A DNA stretch of 44,364 nt from an uncultured Bacteroidota bacterium (GCA_902790215.1 CADAQX010000027.1:74376-118739), one strand, 5' to 3'; counted from the first letter of the stretch, positions 1 to 6,080 are shown. The notes: generated by a model from the sequence alone, not told the origin. Numbers and translations are program-made.

Positions 1-244
1 CTGTCGGCTGATGAGCTGCGGTGACGGTTCCCGCCTATGGGCATACGTTGCCCACCTGTGGGGCTATCTGCTGCGGTTCTGATGATGCACCCACCACGGA
101 CAACAGACACCACCAGCGGGCAGGTTCTGACCTCCACAATGGGCTACAGATTGCCGGGCTGGTACTGACTGAGAGCTGACCGCAACGGCACACCTCCAGC
201 GGTCGGGGTTCTGTTCTCCCTCGGTACTGGGTATGTGTCCTTGC
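1..244. other. GC-rich left edge of the mobile element, nothing recognised
   Basis: No convincing gene is visible. On the minus strand a GTG codon at 248 overlaps the stop of the ADP-ribosyltransferase-like gene and opens a 34-codon frame ending at 144. Another minus frame stays open through most of the stretch without a clear start. The segment is richer in GC than the rest of the element and rich in Pro, Gly, Trp and Cys codons. It may belong to a gene whose remainder lies outside the window. Confidence 0.3.
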
Positions 245-595
245 TCACCATATCATTACAGGCTTCTTGGTTTTATATTTTCCCACATACTCTATATACT
301 CTGGGGCTATCCTGTCCTGCTCCACATACCATTGCCACTGGCTGCATATCTCTGCCACATCGTCTAGTATCAGTGGCTTCTCTATTCCATCCATACTTAC
401 TTTAAACATAGCAAACTCTTTAAGAAATACTTGGTTTAGTGCTATATGGTCTGCTACACAATAAGGTTCCCTATACCACACTGGCTTAATTGAGATATCC
501 TCAAATAAGAATATCTTGCCAGCGTGGGCTTTTAATCCCTCTCGCTGTATTGCTTCAACGTTTCTTGGGTCTGTTATGTGGTATAACTCTTCCAT
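245..595 (-). CDS. Small ADP-ribosyltransferase-like protein (DarT/KptA-like fold)
   Basis: 116 residues. The N-terminus has the LYHIT...NVEAIQREGLK pattern (residues 4-22) seen at the start of ART-fold enzymes such as DarT and KptA: Tyr-His followed by an Ile-x-x-x-Gly-Leu helix. A short FLFED strand follows, and a C-terminal RIAPEYIEYV segment resembles the closing strand of these proteins. ART-fold enzymes transfer ADP-ribose from NAD to protein, DNA or RNA, and in mobile elements they often act as toxins or host modifiers. The protein is short for a full ART, and I cannot identify a complete H-Y-E or R-S-E triad, so activity is uncertain. It lies at the distal end of the visible element. 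Two tandem ATTGTAAAC-type words just upstream (596-615) could be an operator. Confidence 0.45.
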   Translation of the reverse strand: MEELYHITDPRNVEAIQREGLKAHAGKIFLFEDISIKPVWYREPYCVADHIALNQVFLKEFAMFKVSMDGIEKPLILDDVAEICSQWQWYVEQDRIAPEYIEYVGKYKTKKPVMIW

Positions 596-626
596 CGTTT
601 ACAATGTTTACAATCGTTAATACATA

Positions 627-720
627 GAACACTCCAACCAGCAAATAACCAGCACAATTGCCTGTAATTGTGTCTTATACCAAGCAAATATTGAACACTC
701 CAACCAGCAAATAACCAGCA
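627..720. repeat. Two 28-bp direct repeats with a 7-bp hairpin between them
   Basis: The same 28-bp sequence occurs at 627-654 and 693-720, a period of 66 bp. On the minus strand each copy contains the word TTATTTGCTGG, and an extra overlapping copy of that word extends the second repeat. Between them a perfect hairpin CACAATT-GCCTGT-AATTGTG spans 653-672. The block lies between the unknown 108-residue gene and the ART-like gene, so it may be an operator, iteron cluster or secondary origin. Confidence 0.7.
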
Positions 721-807
721 AATAACCACCTTAATACCGATGGGAATTAACGTGTTCATACGACACGGTATTTTTCTTATGATATGTGCCGGGAAAAGAG
801 TTTCTTA

Positions 808-1134
808 TTATTCGAGCGGGTCTATATCGCCACGGTGTTCTAATCCCATGGCCGCCTCCAGTGTCTCAATACGCTGCTTCAAATAATCATCCCTATATTT
901 GCCGATATCCTCCAAAACGTCAAACATAGTGCTAATTGAAAACTGAACACTGTCACCCCACATTGTACCCTCCGTGATTTGTTCAGAAACAAAATGTTGC
1001 AAAAGTAACGCAACCCCTTTTTGAAAGGCCGCAACTTCGCTAAAATCTTTTAGCCCGCAATAATTGACTGGTTCGGCAATCAACATTTTCTTACCGTCTG
1101 CGGTGGCGGTTGTTTTTAATTCTTGCTTATCCAT
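808..1134 (-). CDS. Hypothetical element protein, 108 aa
   Basis: Soluble, mixed-charge protein of 108 residues with no signal peptide or membrane segment. I do not recognise the family. The second half (about residues 68-100) is predicted to be helical and charged (DVLEDIGKYRDDYLKQRIET), suggesting a short coiled coil. A Bacteroidota -7 box, TATCTTTG, lies on the minus strand at 1151-1158, only about 17 bases before the ATG. The gene therefore has its own promoter and a very short leader. It sits between the replication region and the ART-like gene of the integrated element. Confidence 0.55.
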   Translation of the reverse strand: MDKQELKTTATADGKKMLIAEPVNYCGLKDFSEVAAFQKGVALLLQHFVSEQITEGTMWGDSVQFSISTMFDVLEDIGKYRDDYLKQRIETLEAAMGLEHRGDIDPLE

Positions 1135-1138
1135 TGTT

Positions 1139-1369
1139 CTACGATTTTTGCAAAGATACCACTTTTTTTTGATATAGAAAACTATTTTTCAGTGGTCTAT
1201 ATTTCTTTTCGTGGCCGTAGAACACTAATTGATGAAAACATAAAGGGGACAGTTTCCCGTCCCCTCCGTCGGCACCCCAGGCTCCCTTTCGGGTACACCC
1301 AAGGATTTTGTTGGGCTTCGGACTAAAACCGCTATTCCGCCCGGTGGATTTTCGAATGGAATAAGCCAT
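1139..1369 (-). CDS. Possible small basic protein, 76 aa
   Basis: The case for a real gene is its start. A consensus promoter (TTG-N19-TATTTTTG, -7 at 1391-1398 on the minus strand) and a strong AAGGAG Shine-Dalgarno (1376-1381) precede ATG 1369 with a six-base spacing. The product begins MAYSIRKSTGRNSGFSPKPN and is basic and Gly/Lys rich, with no recognised domain. Against it, a hairpin followed by a T-rich stretch (1245-1264) resembling a terminator lies inside the frame, and the last codons cover the next gene's promoter. The functional product could be shorter, or the unit could be a leader peptide with an attenuator. Confidence 0.4.
   Translation of the reverse strand: MAYSIRKSTGRNSGFSPKPNKILGCTRKGAWGADGGDGKLSPLCFHQLVFYGHEKKYRPLKNSFLYQKKVVSLQKS
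1151..1158 (-). promoter_or_regulatory. Bacteroidota -7 promoter box for the 108-aa gene
   Basis: TATCTTTG followed by C matches the TAnnTTTG consensus exactly. The -33 region, about 19 bases upstream, is only a T-run, so this half is weak. It lies within the distal end of the upstream small ORF. Confidence 0.6.
1245..1264 (-). terminator. Terminator-like hairpin within the small ORF
   Basis: On the minus strand GGGGAC-GGGAAACT-GTCCCC forms a six-bp GC stem followed by TTTATGTTTT. It lies downstream of a strong promoter and Shine-Dalgarno site, so it may be an attenuator or an early transcript end. Confidence 0.4.
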
Positions 1370-1521
1370 TCTTTTCTCCTTTTTCGTTTGCAAAAATACA
1401 AAGAAAAATCAAAATAACAACAAAAAAAAGAATGCTATTGTTGCACATTATATGTGTATAAAATCAACAATCTACTGATTATCAATCTGTATTAAGAAAT
1501 CGACTGTTTGTTATAGAGTGC

Positions 1522-1635
1522 AAAATAAAAAGGAGGACTTTGCCCTCCATAACTCCGGTCACCGTGGTGCCTAAGTTTCACGAACTTAATCGGTGCTGCT
1601 CAATGGTATCTGGATTGCTCCAACGTGCCCAAAGA
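1522..1635 (-). ncRNA. Probable small noncoding RNA of the mobile element
   Basis: A complete transcription unit without an ORF. The promoter on the minus strand is TTTG-N19-TAATTTTG (-7 at 1642-1649). About 110 bases later there is a seven-bp terminator hairpin (GGAGGGC-AAA-GTCCTCC by wobble pairing, 1532-1548) followed by TTTTTATTTT. Inside, nested stems can be drawn: CACCG...CGGTG enclosing TAAGTT-CGTGA-AACTTA. It lies just 3' of the replication initiator gene on the same strand. By analogy with plasmid and phage control RNAs it could regulate replication, but no target is proven. I cannot assign a known family. Confidence 0.55.
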
Positions 1636-1641
1636 ACGTTG

Positions 1642-1672
1642 CAAAATTACAACTATTTTTTCACTCACCAAA
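1642..1672 (-). promoter_or_regulatory. Promoter of the small RNA
   Basis: Reading leftwards, a TTTG -33 element, a 19-base spacer and TAATTTTG at 1642-1649. This is one of the closest matches in the window to the Bacteroidota housekeeping promoter consensus. No start codon with an ORF of useful length follows before the terminator. Confidence 0.6.
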
Positions 1673-1757
1673 ATTTATTTTCAGTATATTCATTATCCGA
1701 TATTTATATGCAGCATTTAAGCCTCGCATACTTCACAAATCTTTGTTAGTTCAACAA

Positions 1758-2729
1758 TTATATGGCTTCGTATCTCGCACGTTCAACCGCAACATCTAAT
1801 TGATTGATTAATGAATATCTGCACCCGTTTAACGCTTCCCCTATCATCTTTTTAAGGTCTGCCCGCCTTTGCTTAATCATAACCCCACGTTTGCACAGCA
1901 TTTTTAACGTGTTCTGTAAATAGTCGGCTGGCGCATATTGTAGCAAGTCGGCAAAGATAGCGTTAAACGCTTCTTTCGGGGTAGTGCTGGCGGCTATCCT
2001 GTCGGTGCTGGTTCTGCCAATGCTGCGGTATTCACCAGCCCACAAATTAACCAACTGCGCCCACTGCTGGGGCTTGGTTATGTCCTGTGCCGTCAGCTTC
2101 CGCGCCCCTATCTGCTGGGCAACACTGCCCGATAGTCGCAACTCATACCGCAACAGGTTTTGACAACCTGCCCACGCTGGGGGCATTTCCTGCCCCCTGT
2201 GGTGCATTTCTGCCCGTTTGTCGTAGAGACATAGCGCACGGCCTTTTGAGACGAAATAAAGGGTGTTTTCTCCAATGCTGACACGTTCCATTTCGGCACG
2301 GTTTGACAACTCGCCAATGTAGGCTGCAGGGGCTGCTGGTATGTCGAAAGTGTGTGCGATATCCAATCTCACAACTTCGGCACGTCCAATATTGAGGTGT
2401 ATAGCATCGGACAGACACCCCACACCCTCGGACACCTGCCTACGGGTGGGGGTGCTAACGTTCTCGCCTTGTACAAACTTCGCAATACTGCCCGACAATC
2501 TCACCTGTTCACTATCTGCATACACCCTATATCCTGCAACGTGACCCACAATGTACGGCACACCAGTGCTTACATAAACGCCCGATTTCTCCACGTCGAT
2601 ATAACGTTCTACAGACAGCGGGGAAACGCCCCCGGCATCCTTTGCCGTCATCCTCATATTTAACGTGTCAATCATAGTGTTTATTATAACCCTCTTATTA
2701 TTGGCTGCGCCCGTGGCGCACGTGTTCAT
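1758..2729 (-). CDS. Replication initiation protein, filamentous-phage gene II/X-like
   Basis: Up to 323 residues. The pattern is that of phage/plasmid replication proteins of the gene II/X group: MIDTLNMRM near the start, a LSGSIAKFVQGENV segment (compare G-N-P-A-K-F-L-Q-G in that family), RLDIAHTFDI, LYF...CLYDKRAE and NLLRYELRL. Such proteins nick the origin through an active tyrosine and start rolling-circle replication. I cannot assign the catalytic tyrosine with certainty; YDKRAEMHH and RYELRL hold candidates. The start may be ATG 2675, where the family-like MIDTL begins, rather than ATG 2729. Two inverted repeats lie 36-80 bases upstream of ATG 2729. In this context it would be the replicase of an integrated phage or rolling-circle element. 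Confidence 0.75.
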   Translation of the reverse strand: MNTCATGAANNKRVIINTMIDTLNMRMTAKDAGGVSPLSVERYIDVEKSGVYVSTGVPYIVGHVAGYRVYADSEQVRLSGSIAKFVQGENVSTPTRRQVSEGVGCLSDAIHLNIGRAEVVRLDIAHTFDIPAAPAAYIGELSNRAEMERVSIGENTLYFVSKGRALCLYDKRAEMHHRGQEMPPAWAGCQNLLRYELRLSGSVAQQIGARKLTAQDITKPQQWAQLVNLWAGEYRSIGRTSTDRIAASTTPKEAFNAIFADLLQYAPADYLQNTLKMLCKRGVMIKQRRADLKKMIGEALNGCRYSLINQLDVAVERARYEAI

Positions 2730-2764
2730 TATATATGCTGATATGTTCAGTTACGATTGAGAAA

Positions 2765-2809
2765 GTAACGCTTTTTGCGTTACCTTTTGGTAACGTGTTT
2801 TGCGTTACC
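2765..2809. repeat. Paired inverted repeats upstream of rep (candidate origin or operator)
   Basis: Two adjacent palindromes built from the same word: GTAACGC-TTTTT-GCGTTAC at 2765-2783 and GGTAACG-TGTTTTG-CGTTACC at 2789-2809. The core GTAACG thus appears four times in alternating orientation within 45 bp, directly upstream of the replication initiator. This is the expected place for a nick site/origin or an autoregulatory operator. Confidence 0.7.
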
Positions 2810-2847
2810 TTTTCGGTTGGCTGGTTGCCTGGTATCTCCATTTTTGA

Positions 2848-3030
2848 TTATCGTATTGCCAAAACTTCTTCAACAATACACACCGTGCCTTTGGTCTTAC
2901 ACTTGGTTTGCTGACACTTTGCAAACCGCTGTATGCTTACAACCCTATTATGACGGCAATTTGCACACTTCACAGATTGCTTTTCATAGCCCGTAACGGG
3001 GCATATCCCAGTATCAATTTTTGTGTTCAT
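2848..3030 (-). CDS. Small cysteine-rich protein, possible zinc ribbon
   Basis: 60 residues with seven features of a metal-binding mini-protein: CPVTGYEKQ, then CANC (a C-x2-C pair at about 22-25), and CQQTKC near residues 39-44. Paired cysteines at this spacing usually bind zinc. Its ATG overlaps the stop of the upstream winged-helix gene (ATGA), so it is translationally coupled in an operon of DNA-binding proteins that leads into the replication initiator. Function unknown; a role as replication or transcription accessory factor is inference. Confidence 0.5.
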   Translation of the reverse strand: MNTKIDTGICPVTGYEKQSVKCANCRHNRVVSIQRFAKCQQTKCKTKGTVCIVEEVLAIR

Positions 3031-3314
3031 TGTTCAACCTCCGTTGGCTGGGTAATTAGTCGATAATACTTGTATCTGACCCCGTGGCTGTTCTTTTCCC
3101 ACCTCGTTTCAAATACATAGCCATTGTTTTTCATTGTGCGTATATTAGCCCGTGGGTCTGATACCTTGCACAAGTCCATTAACTGCCGTGTGGTGTACCA
3201 GGCACCGTTACACATTACCCCGTAGATTGCCTTTTGTGCGTAAGCTGCCGGGTCTGTGGGTGCGCTTGCTGGGCTGTTTATTGCATCAAATATTGTGACT
3301 TGCTGATTACTCAT
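3027..3314 (-). CDS. Winged-helix-like small protein, 95 aa
   Basis: The start is set by a strong GAAAGGAGG Shine-Dalgarno and by ATG 3314 overlapping the TGA of the upstream HTH gene. An upstream extension of the frame is not used. Residues about 30-85 (AIYGVMCNGAWYTTRQLMDL...DPRANIRTMKNNGY...YKYYRL) read as a winged helix-turn-helix: helix, recognition helix, then a beta wing. This fits a small DNA-binding regulator. It is the middle gene of a coupled operon (HTH 3616-3311, this gene, cysteine-rich 3030-2848). The exact family is unknown. Confidence 0.6.
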   Translation of the reverse strand: MSNQQVTIFDAINSPASAPTDPAAYAQKAIYGVMCNGAWYTTRQLMDLCKVSDPRANIRTMKNNGYVFETRWEKNSHGVRYKYYRLITQPTEVEQ

Positions 3315-3616
3315 TTTGCGCCTCCTTTCTTGCCGTTCCGTGGTTTGCTGACACAATAGGCTGCTGCGCTTTCCTGCGCTTCCTCCGTGGTCGAAACTCG
3401 GTGCTTTAGTAACCAGTCGCACAGCTCCGACTTCTTGAAATAGGTTTGCTTGCCCCCTGCGCTTTTGTAGTAGGGAATTTTCTTTTCACAAACCAGCCTG
3501 TAAAGGTATGATTTTGATAAACCCGTGTAGGCTGCTGCATCGTCCATTGTTAGGGCATCTTTTGCAGCCAACAGGGTTAATTGTTCAATACGTTCTAATC
3601 TCTGTTCGATAGACAT
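3311..3616 (-). CDS. Excisionase-type helix-turn-helix protein
   Basis: 101 residues. Residues about 20-70 (ALTMDDAAAYTGLSKSYLYRLVCEKKIPYYKSAGGKQTYFKKSEL) are a textbook HTH_17/MerR-like excisionase domain: 'tmdeaAaytGlsksyLyrlv...ipyyk..g.k.yf.k.eL'. These proteins bend or bind DNA and, next to an integrase, usually serve as recombination directionality factor or regulator. It is first in an operon whose promoter (TACTTTTG, 3734-3741, minus) lies after the terminator of the integrase transcript, with a 115-base structured leader. The C-terminal tail is lysine rich. Confidence 0.75.
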   Translation of the reverse strand: MSIEQRLERIEQLTLLAAKDALTMDDAAAYTGLSKSYLYRLVCEKKIPYYKSAGGKQTYFKKSELCDWLLKHRVSTTEEAQESAAAYCVSKPRNGKKGGAK

Positions 3617-3640
3617 TGTTTTTCGTTATTACTCATTGCT

Positions 3641-3676
3641 GGGGACAGTCTGAGGTGCCAGGCTCACCGCGTCCCC
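3641..3676 (-). promoter_or_regulatory. Structured leader hairpin of the HTH operon
   Basis: GGGGAC (3641-3646) pairs with GTCCCC (3671-3676), and GGTG/CACC pairs inside. It lies in the 5' leader between the promoter (-7 box at 3734-3741) and the HTH start codon at 3616. The nine-base word GGGGACAGT is shared with the hairpin at 1245. Confidence 0.4.
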
Positions 3677-3733
3677 GTCCGTGTCATCCTCTCCAATGTG
3701 CTGACAACTCACATTTTCGATTGAATGACGGTG

Positions 3734-3741
3734 CAAAAGTA
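3734..3741 (-). promoter_or_regulatory. -7 promoter box of the HTH/rep operon
   Basis: TACTTTTG followed by C on the minus strand, preceded by a T-rich -33 region. It sits directly after the terminator of the integrase transcript, which separates an integration unit from a regulation/replication unit. Confidence 0.6.
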
Positions 3742-3746
3742 TAAAG

Positions 3747-3804
3747 AAAAACAAACAAAATCCCCGACAATACGGGGGTAATGTCGGGGGTATATACGGG
3801 GGTA
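3747..3804 (-). terminator. Terminator after the integrase transcript, with an 11-bp direct repeat
   Basis: On the minus strand CCCCGACA (3782-3789) pairs with TGTCGGGG (3762-3769), followed by ATTTTGTTTGTTTTT. The loop and the flank carry the 11-bp word ATACGGGGGTA twice (3770-3780 and 3794-3804). Confidence 0.7.
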
Positions 3805-3812
3805 TTATTACT

Positions 3813-4463
3813 CTATTTTAATTTGTTAAGCACTTCAAATATTCTTGTTTGGCTATCTGTTCCACGGCTTTTATAATATGCTTTTTGTAGTGCCTTGCCT
3901 GTCTTTCCTATCAACTTGCCCCAATCGTCCCAATACATTTCCACAGATAGTTTTTCCTGCATTATCTGCGCCACTTTCCCCCAATCTGGCATTGATGAAA
4001 CAGCCCACGGGGTTTGGGTTCTGTCTAACACTTTTCGGTTTCTATAGCCCAGTGTTCCCTCTAATGCAAGTAACATTTTTTCGGCTTTCGTCTCGGTTAA
4101 ATATTCGGGGACTTCAAACGCCTGTTGTTGGTCGGTGTCCGTTCCTGTGGTCGGTTCTGCCGGGGGCTGGTCGGTTCTGCCGGCCATGGCCGTGCTTTGT
4201 TTCATTACAGCAATATGAAAATTACATCTTGAGACAAACTCGTTCACAAAAACTTCTGACGGTTTTATTTGACTCTTTCTCACTAACGACAATATGCAAT
4301 CTCTTACTCTTTCAACATCCTCAACTTTGTTGAGTTCGTATATAATATCAACCAAAGTTCCACACCGCCAATTGTCGGTTATTACTTGCCAGTCTAATTG
4401 TTCAAGGTCTATCGCCTTGCCCTCATTTATTTGCCTCACCGTGAAAGCTGCTAATATGTTCAT
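3813..4463 (-). CDS. Integrase-associated hypothetical protein
   Basis: About 216 residues. ATG 4478 overlaps the integrase stop (TAATG), but ATG 4463 has a good GGAGG site 8 bases upstream, so the shorter start is preferred. The first 100 residues look helical. A Pro/Thr/Gln-rich linker (about 100-120 of the longer form) joins a second basic and aromatic domain with DWGKVAQIMQEKL and YWDDWGKLIGKTGKALQKAYY, which may bind DNA. I do not recognise the family. Translational coupling to the integrase suggests a role in integration or excision. It is followed by a strong terminator. Confidence 0.6.
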   Translation of the reverse strand: MNILAAFTVRQINEGKAIDLEQLDWQVITDNWRCGTLVDIIYELNKVEDVERVRDCILSLVRKSQIKPSEVFVNEFVSRCNFHIAVMKQSTAMAGRTDQPPAEPTTGTDTDQQQAFEVPEYLTETKAEKMLLALEGTLGYRNRKVLDRTQTPWAVSSMPDWGKVAQIMQEKLSVEMYWDDWGKLIGKTGKALQKAYYKSRGTDSQTRIFEVLNKLK

Positions 4464-4477
4464 TTTCTCGCCCTCCA

Positions 4478-5650
4478 TTATAGATTGTTCAACAGGTTCA
4501 CCGCATCCACTTTCTTTTTATCCACTATCTTTGCATAAATCTGTGTGGTGGCAACCTCGGAATGTCCCAACAGCTTACTAACGGTGTAGAGGTCTGCCCC
4601 CTTTGTCAGTAGGGTTGTGGCGTATGTGTGGCGTGCTGTGTGTAGTGTCAAATTCTTGCTTATTCCTGCCCGTTCTGCCCATGCTTTCAACGTGCGGTTC
4701 ATGGCTGGCTCTGTCGGTATGTCGGCAAATACAAGCCCGCTGACGGGCTTTTCTCCCTGCTGCGGTAGAAACTCCCGTGCCTTGCTCGATAGGGGCAAAT
4801 AAAGGGGTGTTTGCGTTTTCTGCTGGCGTATGGTGATAGTCCATTGTTCGCCCTGCTGGTTTATGTCAGCCCACCGCAACGCCTTAACGTCCGATATACG
4901 CAAACCGCAATAACACATAAAGAGGTACGCCCGCCTTGTTTCCTCGCTGGCTGTCGGGGTGTTCTCTAACAACTTCAACTCATCAATGGTAAGATACGCC
5001 CGTGTGCTTTCGGGTACTTTGATTTTGTCCGCATCTGCCAACATATCACACGGGTTTTTGTTTATTACGCCCTCCCTCATTGCCTCGGACAATGCAAACC
5101 TCAAACATTGGTAACGCTTTTGTGCCGTGCTGGCTGCTAAATGCTGCCCTGTGTTCTGCACATTACGCCCGATAACATAACCCGTACGCAAATACTCTAT
5201 AAAGCCCTTGCAAAATTCGGTGTCCACGTCCGACACTCTCACACGCTCACCAGCGTATTGCCTCAACAGGTCGGCTGTGTTCTCTATCGTACGCCCCCAC
5301 GTGTGGCGGTTGGCTGCGGTGCTGGCTCTCTGCCCTGCCTGTTCTGCACAATGTATCATCCAATCCGACAACAGGATTTTCGACTGCCAAACACGCTTTA
5401 ATCCCGCCTCTTCGGCTATGATTGCCCGTGTACGCTCTGCCTTGATAGCGTTTGCAGCGTTCAACACCTCCAAGTTATGCAGCTTGTCAAAGGGTGTCTT
5501 TTCGGGTATTAGATAGAGTTTAAGAAATTCATACTCCCTTTGCCCGTCTTTGTAATAGTCCAGGTACAACGACACATTCCCGTTTGACAGTCTTTTTTCT
5601 CTCAAACGTACCGTTTCTTTCGCCTTGCTGGCAACTTTTTTTCTCGGCAT
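4478..5650 (-). CDS. int: Tyrosine recombinase / integrase
   Basis: 390 residues, the usual length for Bacteroidota phage or conjugative-element integrases. An N-terminal arm-binding region (1-60) and a SAM-like core-binding domain (about 90-195) precede the catalytic domain. Visible catalytic residues are R251 (CGLRISDVKALRW), K278, H337 and R340 (HTARHT), H363 (LLGHSEV) and the nucleophile Y372 (TQIYAKI), so the enzyme looks intact. The gene starts about 205 bases from the 3' end of tRNA-Val(CAC), the classic position for an integrase at its attachment site. Its promoter carries an 11-bp tandem repeat that could be arm-type or operator sites. Confidence 0.95.
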   Translation of the reverse strand: MPRKKVASKAKETVRLREKRLSNGNVSLYLDYYKDGQREYEFLKLYLIPEKTPFDKLHNLEVLNAANAIKAERTRAIIAEEAGLKRVWQSKILLSDWMIHCAEQAGQRASTAANRHTWGRTIENTADLLRQYAGERVRVSDVDTEFCKGFIEYLRTGYVIGRNVQNTGQHLAASTAQKRYQCLRFALSEAMREGVINKNPCDMLADADKIKVPESTRAYLTIDELKLLENTPTASEETRRAYLFMCYCGLRISDVKALRWADINQQGEQWTITIRQQKTQTPLYLPLSSKAREFLPQQGEKPVSGLVFADIPTEPAMNRTLKAWAERAGISKNLTLHTARHTYATTLLTKGADLYTVSKLLGHSEVATTQIYAKIVDKKKVDAVNLLNNL

Positions 5651-5681
5651 ACTCGATAAGATTTAATTTTGTTTCCGATTG

Positions 5682-5727
5682 CAAAGATACAAACTTTTTT
5701 TCATTCGAGTAACAAACGAGTAACAAA
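5682..5727 (-). promoter_or_regulatory. Integrase promoter with tandem 11-bp repeat
   Basis: The -7 box TATCTTTG is at 5682-5689 (minus). The 11-bp sequence CGAGTAACAAA is repeated head to tail at 5706-5716 and 5717-5727, around the -33 region. Such repeats near int usually bind the integrase arm domain, Xis or a repressor. Confidence 0.55.
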
Positions 5728-5826
5728 AATGTACCTTATAACATCAAAACAAGGTAAAACAACACCCAAAACCGCAACGGCTGTATTTCAGTATATTAGC
5801 AATGAAAATCAACACTTTAGGGCATT

Positions 5827-5851
5827 AAAAAAGCCCCTCAAAAAGGGGCTT
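5827..5851 (-). terminator. Terminator of the tRNA-Val transcript
   Basis: On the minus strand AAGCCCC-TTTTTGA-GGGGCTT (5831-5851) is followed by a T-run. It lies five bases past the tRNA-Val(CAC) 3' end and ends transcription before the integrated element. Confidence 0.8.
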
Positions 5852-5855
5852 TCTG

Positions 5856-5930
5856 TGGTCTGTGGCAGATTCGAACTGTCGACCTCTTCCGTGTGAAGGA
5901 AGCGCTCTGAACCAACTGAGCTAACAGACC
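5856..5930 (-). tRNA. tRNA-Val(CAC)
   Basis: Cloverleaf on the minus strand: acceptor GGTCTGT/ACAGACC, D stem GCTC/GAGC, anticodon stem CTTCC/GGAAG with loop TTCACAC (anticodon CAC), T loop TTCGAAT. No CCA is encoded. The T stem GACAG/CTGCC has one A-C mismatch (position 50:64), which is unusual and may mark the border between host sequence and a 3' end supplied by the integrated element. Probable attachment site for the integrase at 4478-5650. Confidence 0.93.
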
Positions 5931-5968
5931 TTCTCCATAAAAAAGGCGAAGCCTCACTTCGCCTCTCT

Positions 5969-6046
5969 TGGTGATCTGTACAAGATTTGAACTTGTGACC
6001 TCTTGCCTGTCAAGCAAGCGCTCTAAACCAACTGAGCTAACAGATC
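5969..6046 (-). tRNA. tRNA-Val(GAC)
   Basis: Cloverleaf on the minus strand: acceptor GATCTGT/ACAGATC, anticodon loop TTGACAG (anticodon GAC), T stem ACAAG/CTTGT fully paired, CCA encoded (5969-5971). It is cotranscribed with tRNA-Val(CAC) from a promoter with -7 box at 6081-6088. Confidence 0.95.
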
Positions 6047-6080
6047 ATTTTCGGCACTTTTCTCTTCCGAAAAGCGGTTG

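Noticed and set aside
627-720. Possible minimal CRISPR array (28-bp repeat, 38-bp spacer, 28-bp repeat)
   Set aside because: Only two copies, the repeat is internally redundant, a hairpin lies across the spacer border, and no cas gene is in the window.
574-759. 61-codon minus-strand ORF with a repeated CWLFAGWSV peptide
   Set aside because: The peptide repeat is simply the translation of the 28-bp DNA repeat. No promoter or ribosome site fits, and it overlaps the ART-like gene start.
5969-6046. Missing CCA in tRNA-Val(CAC) as proof of integration
   Set aside because: tRNA-Phe in this window also lacks an encoded CCA, so absence of CCA alone says nothing about integration.
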